Of a stretch of 64,000 nucleotides of DNA, positions 10,672 through 21,347 are shown one piece after another; the first letter of the stretch is position 1; the number at the start of each line of letters is the position of its first letter. The DNA comes from Flaveria trinervia. Taxonomy: Eukaryota > Streptophyta > Magnoliopsida > Asterales > Asteraceae. The stretch spans positions 210,951-274,950 of the forward strand of contig JACCIX010000042.1 of NCBI GenBank assembly GCA_025506515.1, given 5' to 3'. Below the pieces are notes generated by a model. It saw nothing but the letters and a program-made list of their open reading frames with translations. It was not told the origin of the DNA and did not search any database. The translations under genes and the position numbers were made by a program.

Positions 10672-10874
10672 ACTTACCACTAAAATCATCAACTTCAAAT
10701 TGAGAACAATATTTGTAATTTACTCGAGAATTTATGATAATCGATTAATCATGACGATGAATGCAGCATACATGTGTGTTTCTATGCATGTACATATCAT
10801 GCACATGTGGCATACCAATGCTGGCAATGGTGATACCTGAAACGATGTCGGATCGAATGAAGGCAAGATTGTAA
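10672..10874. other. Non-coding spacer next to sulfate-transporter exon
   Basis: No coding signal. Read on the minus strand this directly follows the transporter exon and would be its first intron if the gene continued. No second exon is visible before the retroelement or beyond it, down to the COPB2 tail duplicates. Confidence 0.5.
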
Positions 10875-11114
10875 TTACGATTTTATCGACACGAGTTTCG
10901 TTCTGAAATCGGTGAAGGGATCATCGGAGAAGAAGACCTCTGACAGTTTTCGTCGGAGTTTCCGAAAAGTTGTTTTCTCTGGCACCGGACTAACGTCATG
11001 TAATTCCAGTGGTGCCATTGTTTCCGGCGGAGATGATGTAGAAACTGTGGTGGGTTCTGGGTGGTGATGACCCGACCCGGAATAGTTCCACACACGGGTT
11101 GTATTTAAACCCAT
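10875..11114 (-). pseudogene. Sulfate transporter (SULTR3-like) first-exon fragment
   Basis: Plant SULTR proteins are about 650-aa membrane sulfate/proton symporters with a short cytosolic N-terminus. From the ATG at 11114-11112 (MGLNTTRV) the reading frame gives LELHDVSPVPEKTTF, RKLRRKLSEVFF and SDDPFTDFRTKL. The FF-x-DDP block preceded by a basic helix is the hallmark just before the first membrane helix of SULTR3 proteins. The MG start was chosen because family members of this type start similarly. The frame stops at 10875, before any membrane segment, and no further exon is found, so this is an exon 1 remnant of about 79 codons. A longer open frame upstream to 11150 runs into the hAT element and is not part of the gene. 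The assignment is from memory of the family. Confidence 0.55.
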
Positions 11115-11130
11115 TTTTGTTGAGTGGATA

Positions 11131-11138
11131 GTTATGGT
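11131..11138. repeat. Left 8-bp TSD of hAT-type element
   Basis: GTTATGGT, repeated at 12889-12896. Confidence 0.8.
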
Positions 11139-11217
11139 TATACCTGACAAGATGGGCGGGTCGGGTTGGGTCGGGTGCCAAGAGAATATAACTAAGTATT
11201 ACTCTAATACCTTAAGG

Positions 11218-11954
11218 TAGGGTTGTTCAAACCGGTCAACGTTCGCTCGAAATTCGCTCGAAAAATGCTCGTTCGAATTTTTGCTCGAAATATGCTTGTT
11301 TGAATTTTTGCTCGGTTGTAAACGAGCTGAATACTTGTTCAAATTTTTGCTCGGTTGTAAACGAGCCGATCGGTTTGTGACCAAGCCAAGCATGAGCAAA
11401 GGTCCGCTCGGTTCGGTTCAGTTTGGTTCGGATTGAATTAATATGTACATATAGTTTATACGTAACACTCTAGTAGATTTGACATGTTTTATACAAATAT
11501 ATAATTATATTTATGCATAATTGATCAATCAACCTAATAATAAATTCTACATTAAACATAAAAGTGAAATCCTAAACCGTTAAGAGATATTTTTTGATCA
11601 TCTCCCGCACTTATCATCGTCGTTATCTGCAATATGTTTTTCGCCTTATCAGATACAGCCTTAACTTCATCGTCAATCACAACGTATTGTCATTCATGAG
11701 AATATTATGCAATGAAATGTGGTTGGTTTTAAGTCATAAACCTTATTCGATGTTGTATAAATCGTATGACACACAAATTAGTTGGGTTGTATAAATTGTT
11801 CCCCTCTCGTTCGAAAATTTACCGCTCGAAAAATGCCCGTTCGATTTTCAGCTCAGTTGTAAACAAGCTGATCGGCTCGATTCGGTTTGAAAACAAGCCA
11901 AGAACGAGCAAAGCTCTGTTTGGTTCGGCTCGACTCGGCTCGTGAATAGCCCTA
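11218..11954. mobile_element. MITE nested in the hAT-type element, TSD CCTTAAGG
   Basis: It begins TAGGGTTGTTCA and ends TGAATAGCCCTA, an imperfect inverted repeat, and is flanked by the 8-bp palindrome CCTTAAGG at 11210-11217 and 11955-11962. The interior has many CGCTCGAAAA / TTCGCTCG blocks near both ends in inverted arrangement. There is no coding capacity. The 8-bp duplication again points to hAT machinery. Confidence 0.85.
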
Positions 11955-12560
11955 CCTTAAGGTACAACTAGACAAACATAATTAAAATTAAACTTTAAGC
12001 AAATAGTTATAAAATAAAAATAAAAAATGATAAACTGCATGGTGATAATAGACGTGGGTTGTGCAATTATATTGTAGTCTTTCACCCCCATCACGCAGCT
12101 CTAGTTTATGACGCCCAGTTGCCGACCCGTTCATGTTATATATGGTTGGTTTTAAGTCATAAACCTTATTCAATGTTGTATAAATCGTATGACACACAAA
12201 TTAGTTGGGTGTATAAATTGTTCGCCGCTCGTTCGAAAATTTACCGCTCGAAAAATGCCCGTTCGATTTTCAGCTCAGTTGTGAACAAGCTGATCGGCTC
12301 GATTCGGTTTGAAAACGAGCCAAGAATGAGCAAATCTCTGTTTGGTTCGGCTCGACTCAGCTCGTGAATAGCCCTACCTTAAGGTACAACTAGAAAAACA
12401 CATTTAAAATTAAACTTTAAGCAAATACTTATAAAATAAAAGTAAAAAATGATAAACTGCATGGTGATAATAGAAGTGGGTTGTGCAATTATATTGTAGT
12501 CTTTCACCCCCATCATGCAGCTCTAGTTTATGACGCCCAGTTGCCGACCCGTTCATCTTA
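11720..12560. repeat. 423-bp tandem duplication of MITE right end plus flank
   Basis: Unit 1 is 11720-12142 and unit 2 is 12143 to about 12560. Both start TGGTTGGTTTTAAGTCATAA, pass through the MITE right terminus and CCTTAAGG (11955 and 12377), and end near GCCGACCCGTTCAT. Differences are few single bases and small indels. As a result the target-duplication sequence CCTTAAGG occurs three times. Confidence 0.85.
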
Positions 12561-12888
12561 TATGACCCGTAAACCAATCTTGACCCGTTCATAAATCCAA
12601 CATGTTTATCGTTATCATGTAGATGTGAGACTATGTGTGGATTTTGGAGAAAATATGAGGTGGAGAAAAATAGGTTATGAGAAAATCTAATCAACCCATC
12701 CTGACCCAATCCTTGTTTTTTATGGCCCATCTTGATCCGTTTATAATTTTTCCTTGTTTTAAAGTTCCCCAACTTGACTCTCTTAAAAATATAGCTTAAA
12801 CCAATCTAACGTATTACTTCATTATTACTACCCAAATCAACCCAAATCAACCCAAATATACCCACTTGGGTCCAAATTGCCAGGTCTA

Positions 12889-12896
12889 GTTATGGT
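12889..12896. repeat. Right 8-bp TSD of hAT-type element
   Basis: GTTATGGT, matching 11131-11138. Confidence 0.8.
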
Positions 12897-12923
12897 GGAT
12901 TGTTGATTGGAGTGATAATTGAG

Positions 12924-12932
12924 TTTATATAG
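12924..12932 (-). promoter_or_regulatory. Candidate TATA box of the sulfate-transporter fragment
   Basis: On the minus strand the sequence reads CCCTATATAAACTC. Without the hAT element and one TSD copy, this TATA would be about 50 bp from the transporter ATG at 11114, a plausible if short leader. With the element present the distance is about 1.8 kb. Inferred from position only. Confidence 0.45.
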
Positions 12933-15092
12933 GGTGGGGATGAAGGGTAGGAATGTAAATTGATTTCGAAGCCAAGGGGCAATATAGGGATTGACAATTG
13001 TCAAATTTCAAAACATTGAGCAGATATTTTTTAAATAGTAAATCTACTGTATTTAAATTACTTCAAACATATCGACTTAATGTTTTGATTCAAACCCAAG
13101 ACCTTTTATGTTAGAGGCAAGAACCTATACGAAATGAATTAGTCGCTCACATTGGCTCTGGAACAAGATACAATGAACTACATATGAGCTCGAGTTAGGT
13201 TTTGCGGGTTTAGTTCATTTTATTAGTGCTTTCAGAAATGGACCACACCGGCTGGTCTGACCAAAGGTTGAACCAAACATAATGGTTGGACCATATTTAA
13301 ATTTCTTTAAAAATTTGCTTATTTTTTCTCATTCTAAATGTTGTTTTCTAGTTACTTATGTATTAGATGATCCATACATTAGTTATTATCTTAGAAACCT
13401 ATTTATTACATTAGTGAAATATATTTTACATATTAAAATACTAGTTTTAAAAACACGTGTTTTACATTGGTTCAATTAAAAATATTAAATTAATAGCTAA
13501 CAATTAATATTTAAAATTATAAAATCATTTTTAGATAAGATATAATTCGAATTATATATAATCAACTAACTTAGATCATAAAGTAATTATATTTTTTAAA
13601 ACTTTCGTCTTTAAAAAGTTTTTATTTAAAATGCTTTTTAGGCATTCCAATTTTTATAAGTGTTTGTTTCATTGTAATATTCATTCATGATGAGGTTGTA
13701 TGTCATCATTACAAGTTAGAGCATTTAAAGTGAATTTCTTATCTTTATCTATATAATTATATTAAAAATTATTATATTTCTTTTCTTTTTTTTAATTAAA
13801 TAATCATTTTTATACCTTTATCATTACTTTTTTTCTCTCCTTCACTTACAACCACTTTACAAAATATTAAAAAAATTAAGGATTAAAAAGTGATTCTTCA
13901 AATATACCAATTCACAATAACATTTTCTATGTTTTTCACTCAAAATCATTCCATATAATATACCAAATACACTCATATATTTTTTAAGATTCCACTATAA
14001 ATGCTCTTATCAAATCATAAACATACAAGGTAATAAAGTTGATTCAACAATTAAAAATATTAACTTGATGTTTTTGGCATGAGGTAATATAAGAATTAAA
14101 TTGAAAGATGAAATGAAATGGACAAATGAATTACATAATTCATTACCATTCTATTATGATATCTAATTATAGTTTTAGAATAAAATAAATCATTACCTTA
14201 TGATATTTATTAGACAGAAAAAAAACAAAAAAATGAAATATAGTGATTGATGTGACGGTATTGGCGGGTGGTGGAAACAATGAAAGTGTACTAAGAAGTT
14301 ACCTTATGAAGAATAAAAGTACGGGGGTGAATAAATAATTATATAAAAAATTCATATTCTGCTAACAACTCAAACATTATTTTTCATCTGCTGATAATAG
14401 TTTATTTGATTTCGCCTATCATGTATGCATACCAAACATTACCATAATTCTGACTATAACTTTTAAAAAATGATAATTATAAACTCCTATTGTAGATGTC
14501 TACTTTTATTAACATTTTTTCATTGTGACGTCCTTAATTTTATCAACATTTGACGTGAATTTTTTCAACAAATTTGGTTTTTATATATAAACTAGGTTGG
14601 TCCACCCGCACATGCACGGGCTCGTTTATGAAATGTTGAAAACGTGACTTTATGTTTTTATTATATTTGAGAAATGTTTACTATTCTAATATGGTCATAT
14701 ATTCACATATGCATCGATGATGATCAAATTTTCAGAATTCAAGTAAACAAACAACTATTTATTTTTCTTTAAATCCACAAACATCAATTACAAACGCATA
14801 GCCAAATCAGATTTTATAAATAGCAATGCATTTATTTTGTACCCCAAATAAACAAAATAAATTACATCTATCGTTAAAGAATAGGAGAAATAAACATAAC
14901 TACAAACAAAAAGTGAATGTGTTTTTGGCATATCATAGTTAAATTAACCAAACCCGGGCCAATTTAGCAATAATCTTGAACATCATCAACAACAGCCCCA
15001 AAACCAAACTCAACGTGTTGGCCACATCATTATTTTGATTATATAAGCAAGCTCAAATAAGGTTCATCTTTTAGACCAAGTACACTCATCAT
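12933..15092. other. AT-rich intergenic spacer
   Basis: About 2.1 kb with no gene I can support. A 65-codon ORF at 13282-13479 is AT-biased and looks like chance. Around 14600 a short CCCGCACATGCACGGG near-palindrome of a kind common in repeats is seen. The first few hundred bases may be the upstream region of the sulfate-transporter fragment. Confidence 0.6.
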
Positions 15093-15246
15093 AGCCTTGT
15101 AACGCCTGGAATAAAGTCGAGACAAGCAAATTAATATTAATGGGCTTAGCCGGGATTATTTAAAAGAAAATAAGCGGGAGATGGAGTATGGACCGAGGAG
15201 ACCTTGCGGGTTATGTGTTCGACAAGTTTTAGGTCCAGGAACGTCC

Positions 15247-15258
15247 GGTATATATAAA
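15247..15258 (+). promoter_or_regulatory. TATA box of LTR A
   Basis: GGTATATATAAACG lies about 150 bp into LTR A. LTR B has the matching ATATATATAAACG on the minus strand (46868-46882), with similar flanks (CTTGAGCCACTCTCA downstream). Confidence 0.6.
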
Positions 15259-15639
15259 CGAATTAGCTTGAGCCACTCTCATTTGCAACTCAACATCCAA
15301 TTTCTAGAGAGAGAGTGTGTAGAGAGAGAAAGTGGGAAGAAAGTGGTGATTCAAGGCTCGGTTGATTAAAAGATTGAAGATTAGTGTTCGTGGACATCCA
15401 AACAACAAGAAAACACCAAGAATCCAGGTAAGAAACATCATTAATCGTTCCTTTTGATGTAAACCCAGATTTTAGGGCTTGGGGTTTTTGAAACTGGTAA
15501 AGAATCACCCAAAACTCACGTTTTTGTGTAAGGAAACATGTAAGAAGCTTAGATATAGTTTATTGGGTGATAAACCAAGGTTTTGGGTGTAAAAGATTGA
15601 AGTTTTAGGTTAAAAACGGCCTAGAACGTCATTTTTATG

Positions 15640-15860
15640 CGTCCAGAGAAACTGTTAATTCGTCTAGAGACTGTCAATTCGTCTAGAGAAACTGTCAGTT
15701 CTTCCTGCGAAACGTGGATCATCTAGTGAAACTATAGTTTCGCTGGTAATTTCGCAGCCATGCATTCCAACGAAGCGAAAATGCCACGCGAAACTACTTG
15801 CAAAACTAGCAGCGAAACTGTTGTTCATGTAGCGAAATTAGCAGCGAAATTAGGTAGAAA
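15640..15860. repeat. Array of GCGAAA(C/T)T motifs in LTR A
   Basis: The stretch holds repeated AGCGAAACTG, AGCGAAATTAG, GCGAAACTAC and the opposite-strand form TTTCGC. The same motif fills 46300-46480 in LTR B. It lies downstream of the TATA box, hence probably in transcribed leader. Confidence 0.65.
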
Positions 15861-15865
15861 TTAAC

Positions 15866-16592
15866 TGTTGGGACCTTGTATTTGAACGAAATACCTAGTG
15901 ATTAGCGTGTAAACCAGATCAAATAGTGTGGAATCCTATTTGATTGGCGATCCAATCAGTGAGAACACACGAAGAATCAATAAATAATTGAAACTAACGT
16001 TAGAAATCGATTGAGAATCGATCTAAAGTGTTCAATGAACTTGGAGAACGAATTGGGAGGCTTCTGGACGGCTAGGGTACGTCTGGAATCGTAATGAATG
16101 AATGCTCTTTTTTTCACGAATTGGATTGTATTTATAGGTTAGTATTGTTCATTCGAGCGACTGGACCATAATATGGTCCAGTCGTGCGATTGAACCATGC
16201 GGTTGATCCATCTGCACGACTGAGTGTTCAGTCATGCGACTGAGCCAATCTTATGTGTCAATCATACGACTGATCCAGTCTCCTGGTTCAGTCGTGCGAC
16301 TGAGTCAATCGTATGAAGTTATTCATGCGTGTGGTCCATTCACATGGGCCATTCGCATGAGAACTTCATTATGTTAAGTTTGAATGTATTAATTAATAAA
16401 CATTATGTGTAACCATTCAAACAATCACTAACCTAATTAACCAATTCAATATCGACTCATTAATGAAATATTAGTCATTACAAATCATAAACAATCAATA
16501 TCATTTTATTAATCATATCAAATTACATCAAAATCAGATAAACAAGATCTATTACATTTCATATCATGATCTAGGACATACATGTATCAACA
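15866..16592 (-). repeat. 3' LTR of copia element F
   Basis: 727 bp, ends TGTTGGGACC and ATGTATCAACA as read on the plus strand. A TATA box on the minus strand (TATAAATAC) lies at 16128-16136. Between the TATA and the LTR outer end on the upstream side (16150-16370) lie repeated CGTGCGA / CGCATG motifs, that is, in U3. Confidence 0.9.
16150..16370. repeat. CGTGCGA-core motif array in copia F LTR (U3)
   Basis: Variants such as CAGTCGTGCGACTGAG, CAGTCGTGCGATTG, CAATCATACGACTGA, CATTCGCATGGGCC recur every 15-30 bp. The same set is present in the other LTR (43430-43640) and, denser, in the 5' leader (42700-42920). Confidence 0.75.
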
Positions 16593-16608
16593 AACTCCCC
16601 CTTGGACC
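16593..16608 (-). other. Polypurine tract of copia element F
   Basis: On the minus strand GGTCCAAGGGGGAGTT directly precedes the 3' LTR start at 16592. This is the expected plus-strand priming site. Confidence 0.85.
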
Positions 16609-16617
16609 TAGATCTCT

Positions 16618-18819
16618 CTAATGTCTTGTTTTCTGCATCACCTCCTCATATTTCTTGTACTTGTCCTCTTTTGTGACTCCCGCGTGAATCTCAAACGCGA
16701 AGCAGAGTCTTATGACATTTTGGAACTGGAGGGCTTGTACAATATCTTGCGTATCATAGAACAGTGGCCACTTGTATAGCGTGTAGACATCATTTGCTGA
16801 CAAGTTGGTAAGCCACATTGGGTCGAATACCCTGATCGTATCCATTTGGCCCTCTTTGTTTAGGACTATGACCGCTTCTGTTGTTCTCCAATCGTAGTAC
16901 CACCACTTAAAGTGTGGAGTGAAGTCCTGTGGCATTTCCCTGAGTGGGATTCTTGACATTGTGCACGGAGGACTCCACTTCAACACTATCTTCGGCTTTC
17001 CAGTAATGGCATCAGCCTCAGACCTTCTGATATACCTTGTAGGCTGTTGGGGTCTGAAGTTAACCCACCTGGTGTGGTACTCCTTCTTTAGGGCAACCTC
17101 GAACCAGCCTGACATCTTCCTCGGGTCAGCATACAAAAGCTTTAGTTTGGCCAGCTGGTTGAGCTCAAAACCTGGTAGAGTCTTCAGATCATGTGGGAAT
17201 CTAAAGTACTCTATGCCCTTTTCCCTCTTAACTGCATATCTGTTAAGATCCTAAAAATACGCCCACGCTATGATCCTGCCAGTCACCTTATGATGTCTCT
17301 TGACTCTATAGAGTTTGGTGTAGGCATCCTGTTTCGGTGCAGCGCGTTGGGCTCTAACTTCTTCAAAACACGCAGCCCACTCAGCCTTTCGAATATCGAC
17401 ATCATCATTTGAGACTTGGGCCATTTCCTCTACTTTCTCCGACTCTTGCTCCATCTTGTCTAACACCTCAAAAGTATCGCTGACGAGGGATTCACCCAGA
17501 TTGGGGACCACATTTCCCTCATTGTCATCGTACTGAGGGTAGTGCTCGGCAGTGACATCTTTAATCTCGATTTCATCAACATCTTTGAGCTCTTTGTCAC
17601 TAGTCGAGTCGCATGTCGGAGCATCCTTCACTATCTCATCTGGATTGAGCTTGAAAATCTCTGCGAGTTGCTCATTTGATAGGTCGTGAATTATTTCCCC
17701 TTCTTCAGGGGTTTAACTCACCGACCTCCTTACGATCCCTTGCAGATCAATAATCATTGTTAGCTGAGTCTTGACCTGCTGAAGGGGAGCAACATCAAAC
17801 TCATCCCTTTGGTAATTTGGATCTGTTTGATTTACACATTCAACATATCAACCATTAGTAATTAATCAAAACAGAAATGCATTAAACTGAATTTAAACAT
17901 TAAATACATAGATTTCAATACATGATTCAAATACAAAAGCAATTAAGTACATAAACATCTAATCTTTACTTTCGTCCTGTATTATCGTCTCGTCACTTGG
18001 TGGAGCCGAGGAAGAAGCTGGTTGGTCTTGTATGTTCTTGGACCTCCTTTCTTGACCTGAAGCAGAGGCTGATGCAGCTGCATCTCCTCCTGATGTATCA
18101 TCATCATCATCTTTCTCCTCTGTCCTTTCTTCTTCTGTCCCCTCATCCTCCTCTGTCTCATCATCCTCATCATCAACTTCATCATCATCATCATCTCCAT
18201 CTCCCTCTTTGATCTTCAAGGGCTCTTCCTTAGATCCCTTTAACTTTAACATGATCGTCTTCTTCGCCTTCTCCAACTCCTCTATCTTCTTCTTTGATGT
18301 GATACTATGTGCTTGGAGTTGGGCTATCTCATGGCTCTGAGCAGCCATCTGTTGGGCCTGCTCCTTTATCACTCTAGCCTGCTCTTCTATCTGGTGAGAC
18401 TAAGCAGCAGTAAGATCAACAAGCTGACGGATCTGAGCCGCCTTCTCCTCATCTGCTGCTAATAGGCGCATCACCATCCTGTTGAGCGCAGACAGTTGTT
18501 CCTCTACCCCAATTGGAGGTAGAGGTGATACATATGGATGAGATGGATGGGCTGAGTATCCAGCTCGGTGGGTAGCGGTGGTGGTGGTTGCTGTAGTGAA
18601 GATGGGTCTGTGAAGTGGTGGAGGTGATATGGGAGTGAAAGATATGGTGGTAGCTGGAATCTGTACAATGGTGGGAGGTGTGGTGGTGGTAGTAGTAGTA
18701 GTAGTGGTGGCTGTGGTGGTTGTGATGGTAACAAAGGTGAGTCGTCTTTTCTTCTTTTTCTGACCATGGGGTTGAGCCATCCTTTTCCTCCTCGTTCCCT
18801 TTGAGGTGGATGCTCCCCC
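16618..18819 (-). pseudogene. env-like ORF of SIRE-type copia element F (C-terminal part)
   Basis: The ORF lies between RNase H and the PPT, the position of the env-like gene of SIRE elements; its function there is unproven. Read in one frame from the LTR junction at 18819, it has basic KKKKRR, a poly-Thr run, Pro-rich stretch, a coiled-coil-like QAQQMAAQSHEIAQLQAH segment and an Asp/Glu-rich tract. In-frame stops fall near 18400, 17959, 17715 and 17252. Between about 17960 and 17822 the sequence looks like an intron or insertion. The distal part (17700-16618) carries FKWWYYDWRTTEAV and YADPRKMSGWFEVALKKEY. The N-terminal part is absent: the Ty3 array abuts it. Confidence 0.6.
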
Positions 18820-21303
18820 TGTCACACCCCAACCTTGACGGCGAAAACGTCGAGGAGTGAGAATTAAGATCGTTCATAGCCACATAACACTATTAATAAT
18901 CCAAATATATTCTACACATAAATTTCATTTGTCACATTACAAACATAAGTCTCAAAGGATATAAAAAAACGTAACATAAAATGTAATAATTCATCCTATT
19001 TTATTTATTAATCTAGGTCCATCCCTAGATGTGCTAGCTTCAATGTGTAGATAATAAAACTTGGGCATTTCCTGAAACATGTTAAAAATAAAGAGGTCAA
19101 CAATAATGTTGGTGAGCATTCCATAGTTTTAAATACATAGCATATATAAAAGATGGCATTTCAAGTCATAAGTTAGTGAACATTGTGATTAGGGATGCCA
19201 TGAACAATGCAACAATCAAACCTCGACAAAATTTTACAAGTCTCAAATGTTTAAAGTATATACGATCAGTTAAGTGTACTTGGGTCAACCAAAGCAGGCT
19301 TGTCTTGCCCATAGATCTATGACTTTACTGGGCTAGCAATAGTTAATGATTGTACATATAGTGCCATAACATGGTAATCACAAAAAGTCCAACTAACCAC
19401 AACTTACACGAGGAACTGCCATAACGTTTTACAAGTCTCAAAAATGTGTGCAAGTGTTAAGATAATAGGATAACATGTTCCACCCCAAAATAGTGTGAAA
19501 AAGGTAAAAAGGGGCAAGGAAAACTCACATGACCAAATAATATATATTTGATGATTATTAAGAATAATAACAAGCAACGTTCAACGTAGACCTTCACAAC
19601 GCACCTAAAACAAGTATATATTTACAAGGTTACAATTTAGAATAATTAATAGTTAAACGAGGCTAAGGTTTCAAATTGGTATTTTGCGGTGTTAAATGAC
19701 GTTGGTTAGAGATATCATATATAAGCTTAATCTAAAAGAAAATGTCATGTATCCAATTTTAAAAACCTTTATAACAATTTGTGAAGGTTAATTATAAAAT
19801 ATATAAATTCTATAATTATCATATTAATCCTTAATTGTATAGTATTTAAATAATAGTTACATGATTTACCAATATTATATAAAGTCTATTCTTATAAAAA
19901 TAACTTTGTTAAATTTTTATTTTATAAGAAAATTGTTAAGGTTTTTAAAGTGGTAAATTTGTAGAAAAAATAGTAGGATAGCTTTAAAAATAACCGAAGT
20001 TTACAAAATCTCTTTTTATAATTTTTAGAGAATTTTATATATTTTTTTAAAAGGCTGAAAAGCCAAAAACAATTGAATTGGAGGTCGTCGGGTTCGAACC
20101 CGGGACCTCTAATTCGGGATGTAAGTGGGGAACCAGTGAACCAAGGCCTTAGCCGCGGTTTTACTTGGTTCTCTAATCTTAAAAACATCCGTTTTAGAAT
20201 AGCCCCAAATTCGTATGAACCCTAGTTTGATTTGAATCGAAATTGAAGGTCAAATCGATGATGTTTAAGAGAAAGAACATGGGGCTTTGATTCCCCATGT
20301 GATTACGCGTATATTATTGTTGTTTATTTACCCGATTTATGATGAATTCGAGATGAACACGACGAAGAACAATTCGCGGCCACGTAAACCGGTTTGATGC
20401 TCAAATGATGATGATAATCAAATTCAATGCACAGATAGTTTCTAATGACCTCGAGGATGAAAAACCCTGTATCAATTTCGAGTTTTGAAGCTTGGAAGAT
20501 GGGGTTCGAATGGTAGCAGATTCGCGATGAGGGGGTAATCGTATAGCTCTGTTTGTGTGATTTCAGGTGTAATTAGGAGGTGTGGACGATTAATCGTAGT
20601 TAGATAGCCGTTTAGGTTCATTCAATTGAATTATTACAGAGTTTTAATGCCTAAACGGCTATAAGATTAATGGGTTTCGGTTACCCGATCGATTTGGGTT
20701 TGTAACCGGTGTTTAAACGCGTTAAAGTGCGCATTCAGGTTCGAATCACGTAAACGAACCGGTTTGGGTCGGTTTGTGTGTGAAAACCGAGTGTTTTGAG
20801 GCGTTTTGACGCTCGCCGGAGCCATAGCCGGCGGTAGCCGGAGGCTTGGCCGGAAAAGCGGGGTTAGGGGGAAATGGTTTGGGTTGTTTTTCAAAAATTA
20901 CACAAATGGTCCCTCAAGTTAAGCATGTTTATTATTTTATGCAAAAACTCCCATATTAAGTTTCTAAAATGGCAAAAACACCCCCTCAACTTTATTACTT
21001 TAAGTTTTAACATTTTTAAGTTTAATGATTTTTTTTTATAAATTATTATTATTATAGTTATCATTTATTGTTGTTATTATTATTAATATTATTTTTATTA
21101 TTAACGTTGATATTATTTTTATTATAACATATTATTTACCATAATTCTTATGTTCAAAACAATAGATAAACTATAATCTTTTATATTAAAGGATTAAGAA
21201 TAGATCACACAACTACCCACAAGTTTCATGAAAAGGCATTAATAGTCCCTACAAGAATAAACGAGATTAACTATTAGTTAACCAAAAAATACAAGATGTT
21301 ACA
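18820..21303 (-). repeat. LTR 1 of the Ty3 array (2484 bp)
   Basis: Plus-strand ends are TGTCACACCCC and GATGTTACA; in element sense it starts TGTAACATC next to the PPT. It is related to solo LTR C (shared ATAGATCTATGAC and CAATAGTTAATGATTGTACA blocks). It contains a tRNA-like block at 20081-20160. A 75-88 codon ORF or two inside are not supported as genes. Confidence 0.9.
20081..20160 (-). other. tRNA-like A-box/B-box block in LTR 1
   Basis: On the minus strand TTGGTTCACTGGTT resembles a Pol III A box. About 42 nt later GGGTTCGAACCC matches a B box and forms the 14-bp palindrome CGGGTTCGAACCCG (20089-20102), bracketed by GAGGTC/GACCTC. It is repeated in LTR 2 (about 27977-28060). It is not a folded tRNA: anticodon arm and acceptor pairing are not evident. 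Confidence 0.4.
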
Positions 21304-21316
21304 GTCTCCCCAACTT
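21304..21316 (-). other. Polypurine tract of internal domain 1
   Basis: AAGTTGGGGAGAC on the minus strand, immediately before TGTAACATC of LTR 1; duplicated at 29195-29207 beside LTR 2. Confidence 0.85.
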
Positions 21317-21347
21317 AAAAGAGTTTCGTCCCGAAATTAGAAATAAG

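Larger units (their letters stand above)
11139..12888. mobile_element. Non-autonomous hAT-type element, 1750 bp, TSD GTTATGGT
   Basis: The ends are TATACCTGACAA and TTGCCAGGTCTA, an imperfect 12-bp inverted repeat, flanked by identical 8-bp GTTATGGT. The subterminal parts contain GGGTCGGGT / CAACCCAAATCAACCC blocks typical of hAT-derived repeats. No transposase is present. The element is itself hosting a smaller MITE (11218-11954) and a tandem duplication. It sits between the sulfate-transporter ATG (11114) and a TATA box (12924-12932) on the minus strand, so it lies in that gene's 5' leader or core promoter. Confidence 0.8.

Noticed and set aside
14594..14640. Helitron or MITE end around CCCGCACATGCACGGG
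   Set aside because: Only a short near-palindrome; no partner end, no target duplication, no TC..CTRR structure.
20060..20180. A tRNA gene
   Set aside because: A and B boxes are present, but no cloverleaf: the anticodon arm and acceptor stem do not pair. Kept only as a tRNA-like block.
20667..20894. Small protein ORF conserved in LTR 1 and LTR 2
   Set aside because: Conservation follows from LTR identity. The frame is already broken in LTR 2 and there is no recognisable domain.
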